Source of the DNA: Siphonobacter sp047605205
GTDB lineage: Bacteria; Bacteroidota; Bacteroidia; Cytophagales; Spirosomataceae
Length of the DNA: 64,000 bases
Direction of reading: 5' to 3'
Assembly: GCA_047605205.1 (NCBI GenBank)
Contig: JASGGE010000003.1
Location: 1 to 64,000 of the forward strand
Shown here: positions 40,250 to 49,471 of the stretch, piece by piece
Layout of the letters: each line of letters begins with the position of its first letter
Numbering within the stretch: position 1 is the stretch's first letter
Notes under the pieces: generated by a model
The model's database searches: none
Seen by the model: only the letters and a program-made list of their open reading frames with translations
Told to the model about the DNA's origin: nothing
Made by a program: the position numbers and the translations under genes

Positions 40250-43067
40250 TAATTAATTGAAGGCGTTGATTGATTCCTTTTTCAACCATGGGTAATCCTT
40301 CAGATAACCACTGAGGAGCCGGAGCATCTTTCAGATAGAAATCCAGGTATTGCCACATTCGGATGGTCCAGTCTTTCTGATTTTTACGGATTCGGTTACC
40401 GTGTTTTTCTCCGTTATAGTTAATCAACCAGGCGGGTTTACCCAAACGCTTCAGACCTAAGTATAATTCGATACCTTGATACCAGGGCACTGCGTCGTCG
40501 TCGTCGTTATGCAGAATCAGGGCTGGTGTTTTTACTTGAGGTAAGTAAAACAAGGGCGAATTCTCAATGAATTGAATGGGTTTTTCCCAAATGGTTCCCC
40601 CAATCCGGCTTTGTGTGTGCTCATATTGAGCCTGCCGGCTTAGGCCCGTTCCCCAGCGGATACCGCCATAGGCACTCGTCATGTTTGCTACAGGGGCTCC
40701 CGGAACAGCCGTTTTGAACAGATGTGTTTGGGTAATCAGGTAAGCTGTTTGGTAACCACCCCAACTGTGCCCAACAATACCTAATCGGCTGCGATCTACC
40801 CAAGGATTTTCCAACAGCTTTAATACCCCTGGAATAATGCAGCTATAAGCACTCTTTCCTGGATAGCCATCGTGGTAAACAATGTCTGGGACGAATACCA
40901 GATATCCATTGGAAACTGCGTATGCGTAATTAGTACGGGCACTGGCTGAAGGATTTGGCGTAATAAAATTGTGAATATTATCGGACTCTTTTTCGTAGAA
41001 ATAAGTAATCATCGGATACTTTTTCGTTGCGTCAAAGTCGTCAGGTTTGTAGAGTAATCCTTGTAAGGTAATACCATCACCAGAAGTCCAGCTAACCATC
41101 TCAACTGTTCCCCAACGATAAGGCTTCATTTGTTCCCCTAAATCAGAGATTTTCCGTAGATTCTTGAATGACAGATCCGTTGCCTGTAAATCAGGGTAAT
41201 CCCGGAAAGTTGACTTTGTGAACAGAAGGGCATTGGCATTTTTCGCCTTTGTTACAAAGGGAGATACTTCAAAATTTCCTTCATACAGGGTCGTCTGGTT
41301 ACTGGGAAGCCACTCTACGTACCCACTTCCTTTTGTGTTATTGTCAAAATAACGTAGCAACAGGGGCTTACCGGGATCAATACTCCGTTCTTCAGGATCC
41401 AGGTTGATGTACCGATATGATTTTTGTACGGGACGACCTTTGGTAAGGCGGGTTAATCCAGCATTACTCGCCGGGTTGATTGACCAGACATCATACTTAT
41501 CATACAGGTAAAGTTGCTCGTCACCTTTGGTCCAACCGGCAATACCATACGAGCTTGGGAAATCGGGGTGATCGTCATCTTCATCGGCAAATTTACGATC
41601 TTTCGTCAAACGAATTTTTTGACCATTCGTTACTGAATAAGCAAACCAGGCCGTGTCGGGTAATGAGAACCAGTAGACATATTTGCCCTCTGGTGAAGTC
41701 ATCACTCGGCCACGAACGTTTTCCTGAACCAGTTTTTTCGATCCATCTTTTGTTGAAATCAGATAAACATCCTGACGGGAATTCCAATCCCAGTGTTCAT
41801 TCGAATAATTTGCATCAGAAAGGCCTATGGCAAAATCAGCTTTACCTTCATTCACGGGACGAACCTCGTCCATAGCAACCGTAGCTAATTGAACGGCTTT
41901 GCCCGTTGCCAGATCAAGAACTGCCGTGTATGAACGCTTACGGTCCCGTTCAAGACTTACTTTTTGCTGAGTTTGAAGATTCCGATCTTTGGGGCTCCAG
42001 ACTTCGACATTGACTACTTCCTCGGGTAACAGGGTAGTGTCCTGAAGAAAAGCTTTGGGAGCCGTTCCGAAAAACAGCTTCGAGCCATCTTTTGCAAATG
42101 ATAATGCAGCATCACCACTTACCAGCCAGCCCGTTGGGCCAGGTTGTGAACTGGCGTCTACCGTTTTACGAGCCTGAGTATCACCCACTTTCCAGGTATA
42201 CAGCTGATAATACCGGGTGAGTGCTTTGGCGTTTGTGTCAGGATCAGTGACAAAAGCCAGGTATTGCCCTGCTTCATCGAGACTCAGATTTTTTGACTTG
42301 CCTTTTGCCTCATATACTTTCTGGGTAGCACCAGATTCCAGGTCTACGACATATACGCCGGGAGTTTTGATCGTACTATCGTTTCCGGTTGTAGTATAGG
42401 CAAGACGCTTACCGTTGTTACTGAATTCATAATCCGTTACGAAGGGGTATATCGTTTGCGAGCCCGTTTTTAGGTTACTCAATACCAAACGATAGCCATT
42501 TTCTTCCGATTCTTTCTTGGCAGGTTTCCGGGGACGTGTTTTGGCAGTTGTAGTGTCCTTTTTTACCGGTTCTGGCTTACTTTCTGCTTGATAAGCAATA
42601 AAACCACCCGATTTTTCTGGAACTTTAAATGAAATAACGTTCGGGATTTTAGTTACCTGATTGGTTTTGAATGAGTAAATGCCCAGTGAGTCTTTAGGCA
42701 TTTCATCTTTCTTTTTCTTTTTACGTTTAGCATCCTTTACCGCCTCAACTTGTGGCTTGATTTTGAAGGTAGCCCACTGGGAATCGTAGCTGATCTTAAT
42801 ATCAGCTGCCCGTTGGACTGAATCAATTTTGTCTTTCTTCAGGCCATAGAATACCACTTTGCCGTCGCCTTCCTGCGGATTGGCCGTATAAATAGCCCAT
42901 TCCCCATCGTTGGTGAGGTTACGGTAGCTAATCGATTTCCAGGAATCATACACCGAGTGAGTGAGCGGTTTTTTCGGTGGGGGCGGGGCGGGAACTGTCT
43001 TACTTTTTTTCTGCCCCATGGCAATGGTGGTCAGAAACAGTAAAGAAAAAAATAAATATTGTTTCAT
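40245..43067 (-). CDS. Exported S9-family prolyl oligopeptidase-like peptidase
   Basis: A 940 aa serine peptidase with a signal peptide (MKQYLFFSLLFLTTIAMGQ), a long beta-propeller-like N-terminal part and a C-terminal alpha/beta-hydrolase domain. Nucleophile Ser768 is in VGHSWGGYQTAYL, the Asp is in ILHNDDDDAVPWYQ, and the His is in YNGEKHGNRIRK. A Pro/Lys-rich insert (EPVKKDTTTAKTRPRKPAKK) near residue 170 is probably a disordered loop. Such periplasmic S9 enzymes degrade peptides in Bacteroidota. It is monocistronic. Confidence 0.92.
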   Translation of the reverse strand: MKQYLFFSLLFLTTIAMGQKKSKTVPAPPPPKKPLTHSVYDSWKSISYRNLTNDGEWAIYTANPQEGDGKVVFYGLKKDKIDSVQRAADIKISYDSQWATFKIKPQVEAVKDAKRKKKKKDEMPKDSLGIYSFKTNQVTKIPNVISFKVPEKSGGFIAYQAESKPEPVKKDTTTAKTRPRKPAKKESEENGYRLVLSNLKTGSQTIYPFVTDYEFSNNGKRLAYTTTGNDSTIKTPGVYVVDLESGATQKVYEAKGKSKNLSLDEAGQYLAFVTDPDTNAKALTRYYQLYTWKVGDTQARKTVDASSQPGPTGWLVSGDAALSFAKDGSKLFFGTAPKAFLQDTTLLPEEVVNVEVWSPKDRNLQTQQKVSLERDRKRSYTAVLDLATGKAVQLATVAMDEVRPVNEGKADFAIGLSDANYSNEHWDWNSRQDVYLISTKDGSKKLVQENVRGRVMTSPEGKYVYWFSLPDTAWFAYSVTNGQKIRLTKDRKFADEDDDHPDFPSSYGIAGWTKGDEQLYLYDKYDVWSINPASNAGLTRLTKGRPVQKSYRYINLDPEERSIDPGKPLLLRYFDNNTKGSGYVEWLPSNQTTLYEGNFEVSPFVTKAKNANALLFTKSTFRDYPDLQATDLSFKNLRKISDLGEQMKPYRWGTVEMVSWTSGDGITLQGLLYKPDDFDATKKYPMITYFYEKESDNIHNFITPNPSASARTNYAYAVSNGYLVFVPDIVYHDGYPGKSAYSCIIPGVLKLLENPWVDRSRLGIVGHSWGGYQTAYLITQTHLFKTAVPGAPVANMTSAYGGIRWGTGLSRQAQYEHTQSRIGGTIWEKPIQFIENSPLFYLPQVKTPALILHNDDDDAVPWYQGIELYLGLKRLGKPAWLINYNGEKHGNRIRKNQKDWTIRMWQYLDFYLKDAPAPQWLSEGLPMVEKGINQRLQLIK

Positions 43068-43174
43068 GATGCTGATGAGTAGAATATAAACCTGAAAATA
43101 GCCCTTGCAAAATGGCTATGAGTGGTAGAGCGACTTTTTGTAAGAAAAATGAGACGAAAAGAGTCCTGATAACT

Positions 43175-44032
43175 CTATTTCAGGCTTTTATAAATCATTT
43201 CAGAAACGGTGGCCATAGCTTCAATGCCTGTTTCGTGTTTATCCCAGTCTCTTGTTAATAGTACCAATACATAGCTTTGGCCATTCGGCAGATACACAAT
43301 TCCACAATCATGCTGGATATTTGTAATAAAACCTGTTTTATGGGCTACTTTCGTTCCGGCGGGCAAACGAGCAGGAATGGCATCATTGAATTTTTGATCC
43401 AGCAGAATTTTAATCATTTCCTGGGAAGCCTTTTTACTAACCGCTTTTCCTTTGGCAATTTTTTCAAACAATAGGCATAAGTCATAAGCAGATACCAGGT
43501 TATTCAACCCGGCCTGATACGCTTTTGTATCTTCTACACCTCTGAGAATTTTACTTTCTTTGGCTCCTAGTTTATAAAAGGTTTTCATGACGTTCTGAGC
43601 TCCTACCAGGTCAATAATCAGGTTGGTTGAGAGATTACTGCTCACAATAATCATTTTATACATAATGTCGTAAATACTCTGTTTTGCTCCGTTGAGGGTA
43701 TAGAGATACTGTTCGCTGTCATCATTTGGCGAGAGACTATAGATACTGCCATCCACGATACTTTTGAATTCGTTCGTGACGGGAATCGAATCCGTTAAAG
43801 AGAATTTGCCCTTTTCAGCCTGGTTATAAACTTCAACCATTACGGGGGTTTTCATTGTACTGGCTGCGTGGAACAGCTCATGTTCGTTGATGTAAATGAC
43901 CTCGCCGGTTTTTAGGTTTTTATAGGCTACCGCATACGTGCCTTTTTGTTTAGACAGATAGTCAGTAATTTGATTTTTGAGTGACTGGCTGTAAGTAGCA
44001 ATAGGAAAAAGCAAGAGGATAATCCACTTCAT
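43175..44032 (-). CDS. Class A beta-lactamase-family serine hydrolase
   Basis: A 285 aa exported serine hydrolase from the ATG at 44032, where the signal MKWIILLLFPIATYSQ begins; an upstream ATG at 44086 adds 18 residues. Class A landmarks are Ser58 and Lys61 in AASTMKTP (STxK), SSN at 131-133 in place of the usual SDN, Glu167 in RGVED (the deacylation Glu) and KTG at 232-234 in AHKTGF. All catalytic elements are present, so hydrolysis of penicillins or cephalosporins is possible. The spectrum cannot be inferred. No mobile element or regulator is adjacent, so it looks like a resident chromosomal gene. Confidence 0.88.
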   Translation of the reverse strand: MKWIILLLFPIATYSQSLKNQITDYLSKQKGTYAVAYKNLKTGEVIYINEHELFHAASTMKTPVMVEVYNQAEKGKFSLTDSIPVTNEFKSIVDGSIYSLSPNDDSEQYLYTLNGAKQSIYDIMYKMIIVSSNLSTNLIIDLVGAQNVMKTFYKLGAKESKILRGVEDTKAYQAGLNNLVSAYDLCLLFEKIAKGKAVSKKASQEMIKILLDQKFNDAIPARLPAGTKVAHKTGFITNIQHDCGIVYLPNGQSYVLVLLTRDWDKHETGIEAMATVSEMIYKSLK

Positions 44033-44086
44033 GACAGTAGCGAAAAGACAAAGCAACAAGATAATCCTTTCGCGGATTCTTTTCAA

Positions 44087-44117
44087 GAAAAAGGCTCCGA
44101 ATATGCGTCGGAGCCTC
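44087..44117 (-). terminator. Intrinsic terminator after the subtilisin gene
   Basis: AGGCTCCGA (44092-44100) and TCGGAGCCT (44108-44116), loop 7, followed by T-rich DNA on the minus strand. Confidence 0.75.
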
Positions 44118-44134
44118 AGTTTGTGTCGATCAGC

Positions 44135-45811
44135 TTACATCTTCAACCAGTGGGCACTGTAACTTTCAGTATCTCGTTTGAATTGCAGAATGTACGTGCC
44201 GGTGGGGATGGGTAAGTTACCAACTGGAATTTCAGCCCGGTTTCCTGAAATCTGCCCTTCCCAGAAAATACGTCCCCGGGTATCTAATAAAGTAACGCTG
44301 TATACACGTGTTGGAGCTCCAAAAGGAATTTCAACGTATGGATTCTGTGAGGTTTTAGTCGGGTTCGGAATCAGTCGGATGGTACCACTGCGTAACGTTT
44401 CTACGGCCTGAACCGCTTTCAGGTAATTAGGAACTCCATAGCCCTGCAAATTATCAGGATTACTGGCTTGAGTTCCTGAGCGTTTTAACATAGTGATGAC
44501 GTCCATATTGGTCAAATCCGGGTAAGCTTGCCAGAAACAGGTAGCCATTCCGGCCAGTAAAGGCGAAGCGAAAGAAGTGCCACTTCCTGCACTGATGTTG
44601 CCCGTTTGAGCATCAATTAACACCGCACCAGAACCCAATGCTGCTAAATCAGGCTTCATTCGGCCGTCTGCTGTTGGTCCAAATGAACTGAACCCGGCTT
44701 TGATAAACTTAGAATCGACCGCTCCTACGCTGATGACTGAATCGGCATCAGCCGGAACAGAAAGGTATTTCCAGGAGTCACTTCCCTCATTACCCGCAGC
44801 AACAACTACCAGAATACCCGCCTGAGCGGCCCAGGTAGCTGCCCGACTTGAAAGGGCTACTTTTCCAGTCAGGTCATTGTATGTATAATTAGTAGCGGAG
44901 TTATCAAATGTGGTATACCCCAGTGAAGAGTTAATGACATCTACCCCAACACTATCAGCATATTCGGCCGCAGCAAGCCAAAAAGCTTCTTCCTGACGCT
45001 TTTCGCTGGAGTTTTCTTCTGAGTGTAGAAGTAAGTACGAAGCCTTGAATGCTGTTCCGATTAACTGACCAGGCAGATAAGCTGCCATGCACGAAAGCAC
45101 ACTATTGCCATGGGTACCCTGATCATATACATTGATTTTGTTACGAGCAAAATCGTAAGTACCTAAAATCCGATTTTCATCAAAAAGGTGTTTAAAAGCC
45201 GCTTGCGTATTTACTCCCAGAAAGCCATTATCAATCACCGCTACCCACATGCCCTCTCCGTGATACCCATGAGCATGCATGGAGTCTACTCGCATTTGGC
45301 CAATCTGAGTTTGTGAATAACCGTAGTTTAAGGTTTCTTTTGGTTGATAAGCCGGAACGGTTTCAATGGGGGTATGCCCAACCGCTTTTCCACTACTTTT
45401 GATGGTGGAAGTACCAGGGACAACGCTAAGGGAAATGTTGGCTTCGTGCCCTTTTACGAAAGATAAGGTTTCAATATCTGCTAACTGGTCGGGGGTGCAT
45501 TCGACTAAAATGCCATTTGACCAGCGGGTTTTATACCAAAGGGTGGCTCCTTTGTCACGTACAGCTTCGATATATTCGGGGTTAGGAGGTAAATCCCGTT
45601 CAGTAAGCGTAATATTTTGTTTACTCCGGCGATCAACGGAGCGTTGAGAAAGAAATTCCAGGGGGCGGCTCACCGAATAAGGCGAATTGGCTTTATCCTT
45701 AAAAAGAATCAGATACTTAGAAGTAGTCTGAGCCGAAACCGGGTATAAACAGGAAATTAATACTAAAGTAAATACAAATTTTAGCAGTAAAGTCAGTTTA
45801 TTCTTTCCCAT
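44135..45811 (-). CDS. Secreted subtilisin-like protease with type IX sorting domain
   Basis: A 558 aa S8 protease. I place the start at the ATG at 45811 (MGKNKLTLLLKFVFTLVLIS, then cleavage near VSAQ), because the longer frame from 45943 lies inside the upstream gene. The triad is Asp194 in AVIDNGF, His234 in QGTHGNS and Ser413 in GSGTSFASPL, with Asn in AAGNEGSD. Residues about 475-558 form a type A T9SS C-terminal domain (LIPNPTKTSQNPYVEI, GTYILQFKRD), so it is exported and perhaps surface-anchored. It overlaps the upstream lipoprotein gene by 14 bases, indicating co-translation. Confidence 0.92.
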   Translation of the reverse strand: MGKNKLTLLLKFVFTLVLISCLYPVSAQTTSKYLILFKDKANSPYSVSRPLEFLSQRSVDRRSKQNITLTERDLPPNPEYIEAVRDKGATLWYKTRWSNGILVECTPDQLADIETLSFVKGHEANISLSVVPGTSTIKSSGKAVGHTPIETVPAYQPKETLNYGYSQTQIGQMRVDSMHAHGYHGEGMWVAVIDNGFLGVNTQAAFKHLFDENRILGTYDFARNKINVYDQGTHGNSVLSCMAAYLPGQLIGTAFKASYLLLHSEENSSEKRQEEAFWLAAAEYADSVGVDVINSSLGYTTFDNSATNYTYNDLTGKVALSSRAATWAAQAGILVVVAAGNEGSDSWKYLSVPADADSVISVGAVDSKFIKAGFSSFGPTADGRMKPDLAALGSGAVLIDAQTGNISAGSGTSFASPLLAGMATCFWQAYPDLTNMDVITMLKRSGTQASNPDNLQGYGVPNYLKAVQAVETLRSGTIRLIPNPTKTSQNPYVEIPFGAPTRVYSVTLLDTRGRIFWEGQISGNRAEIPVGNLPIPTGTYILQFKRDTESYSAHWLKM

Positions 45812-46490
45812 AACTGGATACTTTCTGAACATAGCGAGTGCCGTAGTCAATTTGACCTGTTCCCAGACAATCAGCATCATTACAGTAATAATATTCCGTT
45901 TTTTCGCGATAAATAAGGCCAACATTTTTGGCGTAAATTTCATTCCTACGATGTAAGTCTACTAATGAAGAATCATTTTGTTGCACTACTGTCAGCGTTT
46001 CAGAAAAATTGTTGGAGCCGAAGGTTAAAGTCTTCCCAACGGATTCCATCTCATAATCGTCAGCATCGTAGCTATTTAGGGCATTTCCATTCCAGCTCTG
46101 CCCATCCCGAATGGGGAAAAAGAGTTTAACATAGGGCAGATTGTTTTCGGTACGAATGGCTTTATCAATATCCAGGCGAGCACTCCAAACGGAATCAATA
46201 GCCCAGGAAGCCGTACTGGACGCTCGTCGGTACCGCTGGATGTAATAAGAAATGCTCCCATCCAGGCTGGTGAAAGAATCGGAAATTAGTTCTTTAATTT
46301 GGTAATTAGAAGTGCTGGAATCTTGTGTTAAGGTATAAGTAGTTTCGGTGACATCATAGATTACGTAACGACCGATTTCAAGTGGGAAATAATCGTATCC
46401 AAGGGTAGAAGGCTCTAAACTAGCATTACTACACCCCCATATCCCCAAACCTAGTAATCCCAGCGAAAGAAGTAAATAAAGTTTTTTCAT
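45798..46490 (-). CDS. Lipoprotein co-expressed with the subtilisin
   Basis: A 230 aa lipoprotein (LLSLGLLGLGIWGCSNAS, lipid Cys 20) with a beta-rich body: YFPLEIGRYVIYDVTETTYT, then IDSVWSARLDIDKAIRTENN, then ENLIYREKTEYYYCNDADCL-like segments near the end. I do not recognise a named family. Its 14-base overlap with the secreted protease suggests a linked function such as anchoring, inhibition or maturation, but this is inference. Confidence 0.72.
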   Translation of the reverse strand: MKKLYLLLSLGLLGLGIWGCSNASLEPSTLGYDYFPLEIGRYVIYDVTETTYTLTQDSSTSNYQIKELISDSFTSLDGSISYYIQRYRRASSTASWAIDSVWSARLDIDKAIRTENNLPYVKLFFPIRDGQSWNGNALNSYDADDYEMESVGKTLTFGSNNFSETLTVVQQNDSSLVDLHRRNEIYAKNVGLIYREKTEYYYCNDADCLGTGQIDYGTRYVQKVSSYGKE

Positions 46491-46508
46491 AATGTGAAGG
46501 TAGATCTA

Positions 46509-46536
46509 AAAAGCCGTACGGACATGCACGGCTTTT
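46509..46536 (-). terminator. Intrinsic terminator after guaA
   Basis: AAAAGCCGT (46509-46517) and ACGGCTTTT (46528-46536), loop 10, followed by T-rich minus-strand sequence. Confidence 0.7.
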
Positions 46537-46570
46537 CGTTATAAACGTAATAAAGGTACGTAATGTTTGA

Positions 46571-48103
46571 TTATTCCCACTCAATAGTTGCAGGTGGTTT
46601 TGATGAAATATCGTACACTACACGGTTTACTCCTTTAACCCGATTAATGATTTCATTGGAAACTTCCGCCAGGAATTCATAAGGCAAATGTACCCAGTCG
46701 GCGGTCATACCATCCAGAGAAGCCACCGCTCTTAGGGCCACTACACGCTCGTAGGTACGCTCGTCACCCATTACCCCAACCGACTGGATCGGTAGCAGAA
46801 TGGCTCCGGCCTGCCATACTTTGTCGTATAATCCCTTGTCTCTGAGTTTATTAATAAAAATGGCATCGACCTCCTGAAGAATAGCCACTTTATCAGCAGT
46901 GATGTCTCCTAAGATTCGAATAGCCAGTCCGGGGCCAGGGAATGGGTGACGACCCAGGATGGATTCCGTAATACCCAATTCACGGCCTACCCGGCGGACT
47001 TCATCTTTGAACAAGGTACGGAGGGGTTCCACGATTTTCAATTTCATGAAATCAGGTAAACCACCTACATTATGGTGTGACTTGATCGTAGCAGAAGGAC
47101 CTTTTACCGAAACGGATTCAATTACGTCGGGGTAAATAGTTCCCTGGCCTAACCAGCTTACGTCTTCCAGTAAATGAGCTTCCTGGTCAAATACTTCAAT
47201 AAAAGAACGACCGATAGCCTTACGCTTATCTTCAGGATCGGTTAATCCCTCCAGAGCACCGTAAAACTGATCTTTAGAATCAACCCCCTTAATATTCAGA
47301 CCCATATTCTGGTATGAGTGCAATACTTGCTCAAACTCACCCTTCCGTAACAGGCCGTTATCAACGAAGATACAGTAGAGATTTGGCCCAATAGCCCGGT
47401 GAATCAGCATGGCCGCTACGGTAGAATCAACGCCACCAGAAAGAGCCATAACTACTTTATCAGAACCGAGCTTTTCTTTTAACTGCCCGATTGCTTCTTC
47501 GACGAAGTTGGCGGGAGTCCATTCCTGTTTGCAGCCACAAATATCCACCAGGAAGTTTTTCAGAACTTCTTTTCCTTCCAGTGAGTGGGTTACTTCGGGG
47601 TGAAACTGAATTCCGTAGGTTTCTTCACCTTCAATTTTGAAAGCTGCTACTTTTACCGTTTCAGTGGAACCAATGATGGTAAAATTTTCAGGAATACTTA
47701 CGATGGTATCACCGTGTGACATCCAAACCTGCGATTCTGCGGATAGGTGCTGAAGCAAAGGCGAGCGACTTTCCTGAGTGGTATGTAACATGGAACGGCC
47801 ATATTCCCGAATTTTAGAAGGAGCAACTTCTCCGCCTAAAGTATGGGCCATTAACTGGGCTCCGTAACATACCCCCAGTACAGGTAAATGACCCCGGAAC
47901 TGATCCAGATCCAAACGAGGAGAATCGACATCCCGAACAGAGCAGGGGCTGCCTGAAAGAATGATTCCCTTTACAGTAGTATCAATTTCAGGTAAGTGAT
48001 TGTATGGATGAATTTCGCAGTACACATTAAGTTCACGGACGCGACGGGCGATGAGCTGCGTGTATTGCGAACCAAAATCAAGAATGATAATTTTTTCAGT
48101 CAT
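46571..48103 (-). CDS. guaA: GMP synthase (glutamine-hydrolysing)
   Basis: A 510 aa enzyme converting XMP to GMP with glutamine as amino donor. I start it at the ATG at 48103 (MTEKIIILDFGSQYTQLIAR), the family's usual beginning; the frame extends upstream without homology. The amidotransferase Cys79 is in LGVCYGAQLMAH, with His and Glu in QFHPEVTHS. The PP-loop ALSGGVDSTVAA binds ATP, and GRHPFPGPGLAIRI with the C-terminal YDISSKPPATIEWE completes the dimer domain. It lies 46 bases downstream of namZ. Confidence 0.95.
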   Translation of the reverse strand: MTEKIIILDFGSQYTQLIARRVRELNVYCEIHPYNHLPEIDTTVKGIILSGSPCSVRDVDSPRLDLDQFRGHLPVLGVCYGAQLMAHTLGGEVAPSKIREYGRSMLHTTQESRSPLLQHLSAESQVWMSHGDTIVSIPENFTIIGSTETVKVAAFKIEGEETYGIQFHPEVTHSLEGKEVLKNFLVDICGCKQEWTPANFVEEAIGQLKEKLGSDKVVMALSGGVDSTVAAMLIHRAIGPNLYCIFVDNGLLRKGEFEQVLHSYQNMGLNIKGVDSKDQFYGALEGLTDPEDKRKAIGRSFIEVFDQEAHLLEDVSWLGQGTIYPDVIESVSVKGPSATIKSHHNVGGLPDFMKLKIVEPLRTLFKDEVRRVGRELGITESILGRHPFPGPGLAIRILGDITADKVAILQEVDAIFINKLRDKGLYDKVWQAGAILLPIQSVGVMGDERTYERVVALRAVASLDGMTADWVHLPYEFLAEVSNEIINRVKGVNRVVYDISSKPPATIEWE

Positions 48104-48149
48104 TTTAGATAAGAGAAAGCCGTTGCTTTCCTTGTTTTGCTCACAAGCA

Positions 48150-49340
48150 TTACAAATACAGAAGATATTTTTTACGAATCTCCTGATACTGTTTAAGGGC
48201 TGATTTCCAGCTGTTACGTATTTCCGACTCACTTTTACCGGCCAGCAGCTGCAGGCGAACCTGATCAGTGCCCGATAGAATATCGAACGATTTGATATTG
48301 GTAATGAATTTTGATTTATCGGGTGCTTTCTGGTACATCTCGATCAGATACTTCAGTGTATATCCTTCTTTCCAGGCATTTACCTTACGCAAGTCAAGTC
48401 CATAGCAAACCTTACCTTTATTGGGCGGATCCATGGCTCCTGGCTTGGGTTCTGGTGTAAAGGCATACGTGCCAAACGAGGGAGAGGGCCCTCCAATAAC
48501 CTGAAACTGTGTATCCGTACCACGACCAACGCTAATTTCAGTTGCTTCAAAAATGCAAATGGAAGGATAAAGTAAAATGCTTTGCTGATTGGGCAGATTA
48601 GGCGACGGGGCCACAGGCAAGGTATAAGGCATGCTATGACTGTAATGCTCACAACTTACCGTGATCAGCTTACAGATTTTACCATCTTTTAGCCAGCCTT
48701 CGCCATTAATCATTCGGGCTAGTTCAGCAATCGTGCAACCATGTACCGTTGGTATGGGGTTTAATCCTACGAAAGAAGCAAATTTCCGGTCGAGTACCGG
48801 TCCTTCAATATAATGCCCATTTGGGTTAGGCCGATCCAGAATCAGAACAGTTTTGCCCTGCTCTGCTGCTGCTTCCATAACATAGTGCATGGTAGAGGTA
48901 TAGGTGTAAAAGCGGGCTCCAACGTCCTGAATATCGAAGAGTAAAATATCAATATCTTTAATCTGTTCGGGGGTTGGCTTGCGGTTCGAACCGTATAACG
49001 AAACAATGGGAAGACCCGTTTTGGTATCTACACCACTTGAAATGTGTTCTCCTGCATCGGCTGTTCCGCGGAACCCATGTTCCGGCGAAAAAATAGTTTT
49101 AATATGAATACCCAGTGCCAGCAGTGAGTCAGCTAAGTGAGTTTTATTGGGAAAAATAGAAGTATGATTTACTACCAATCCAACCGATTTACCCTGAAGA
49201 AGGGGTAAATATTCGTTCGTTCGTTCAATACCTAACCGAATATTGGCGGTAGATTGGGCCTGAAGGCCAGGACGTACACAAGAACCAAGAAGAAAGAGAA
49301 GGATGAGAAATCCCTTTATACGAAGCGAAACCATGTGCAA
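48150..49340 (-). CDS. namZ: DUF1343 exo-beta-N-acetylmuramidase (NamZ-like)
   Basis: A 396 aa exported protein of the DUF1343/YbbC family, whose characterised members (Bacillus NamZ and Tannerella homologues) release N-acetylmuramic acid from peptidoglycan fragments. The signal is of lipoprotein type (FLILLFLLGSCVRPG). GLVVNHTSIFPNKTHLADSL, FSPEHGFRG, SLYGSNRKPTPEQ, LFDIQDVGARFYTYTST and EATEISVGRGTDTQFQVIGG are typical. The start may be the second ATG at 49334. It fits a peptidoglycan-recycling role. Confidence 0.9.
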   Translation of the reverse strand: MHMVSLRIKGFLILLFLLGSCVRPGLQAQSTANIRLGIERTNEYLPLLQGKSVGLVVNHTSIFPNKTHLADSLLALGIHIKTIFSPEHGFRGTADAGEHISSGVDTKTGLPIVSLYGSNRKPTPEQIKDIDILLFDIQDVGARFYTYTSTMHYVMEAAAEQGKTVLILDRPNPNGHYIEGPVLDRKFASFVGLNPIPTVHGCTIAELARMINGEGWLKDGKICKLITVSCEHYSHSMPYTLPVAPSPNLPNQQSILLYPSICIFEATEISVGRGTDTQFQVIGGPSPSFGTYAFTPEPKPGAMDPPNKGKVCYGLDLRKVNAWKEGYTLKYLIEMYQKAPDKSKFITNIKSFDILSGTDQVRLQLLAGKSESEIRNSWKSALKQYQEIRKKYLLYL

Positions 49341-49391
49341 ATTTCGGGGTAAAGACTGAAAAAACCAACCCCGATTTTAGAAAAGGACTGC

Positions 49392-49399
49392 TACTTTTG
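49392..49399 (+). promoter_or_regulatory. Bacteroidota -7 promoter box
   Basis: TACTTTTG fits TAnnTTTG, about 73 bases before the permease start; the -33 element is not evident. Confidence 0.35.
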
Positions 49400-49471
49400 T
49401 GGTAATTAGTTTGAATAAACTATAATGCCTTATGCTTTTGCCGGTATACTAAGCAGAGTAAGTATTCAATA

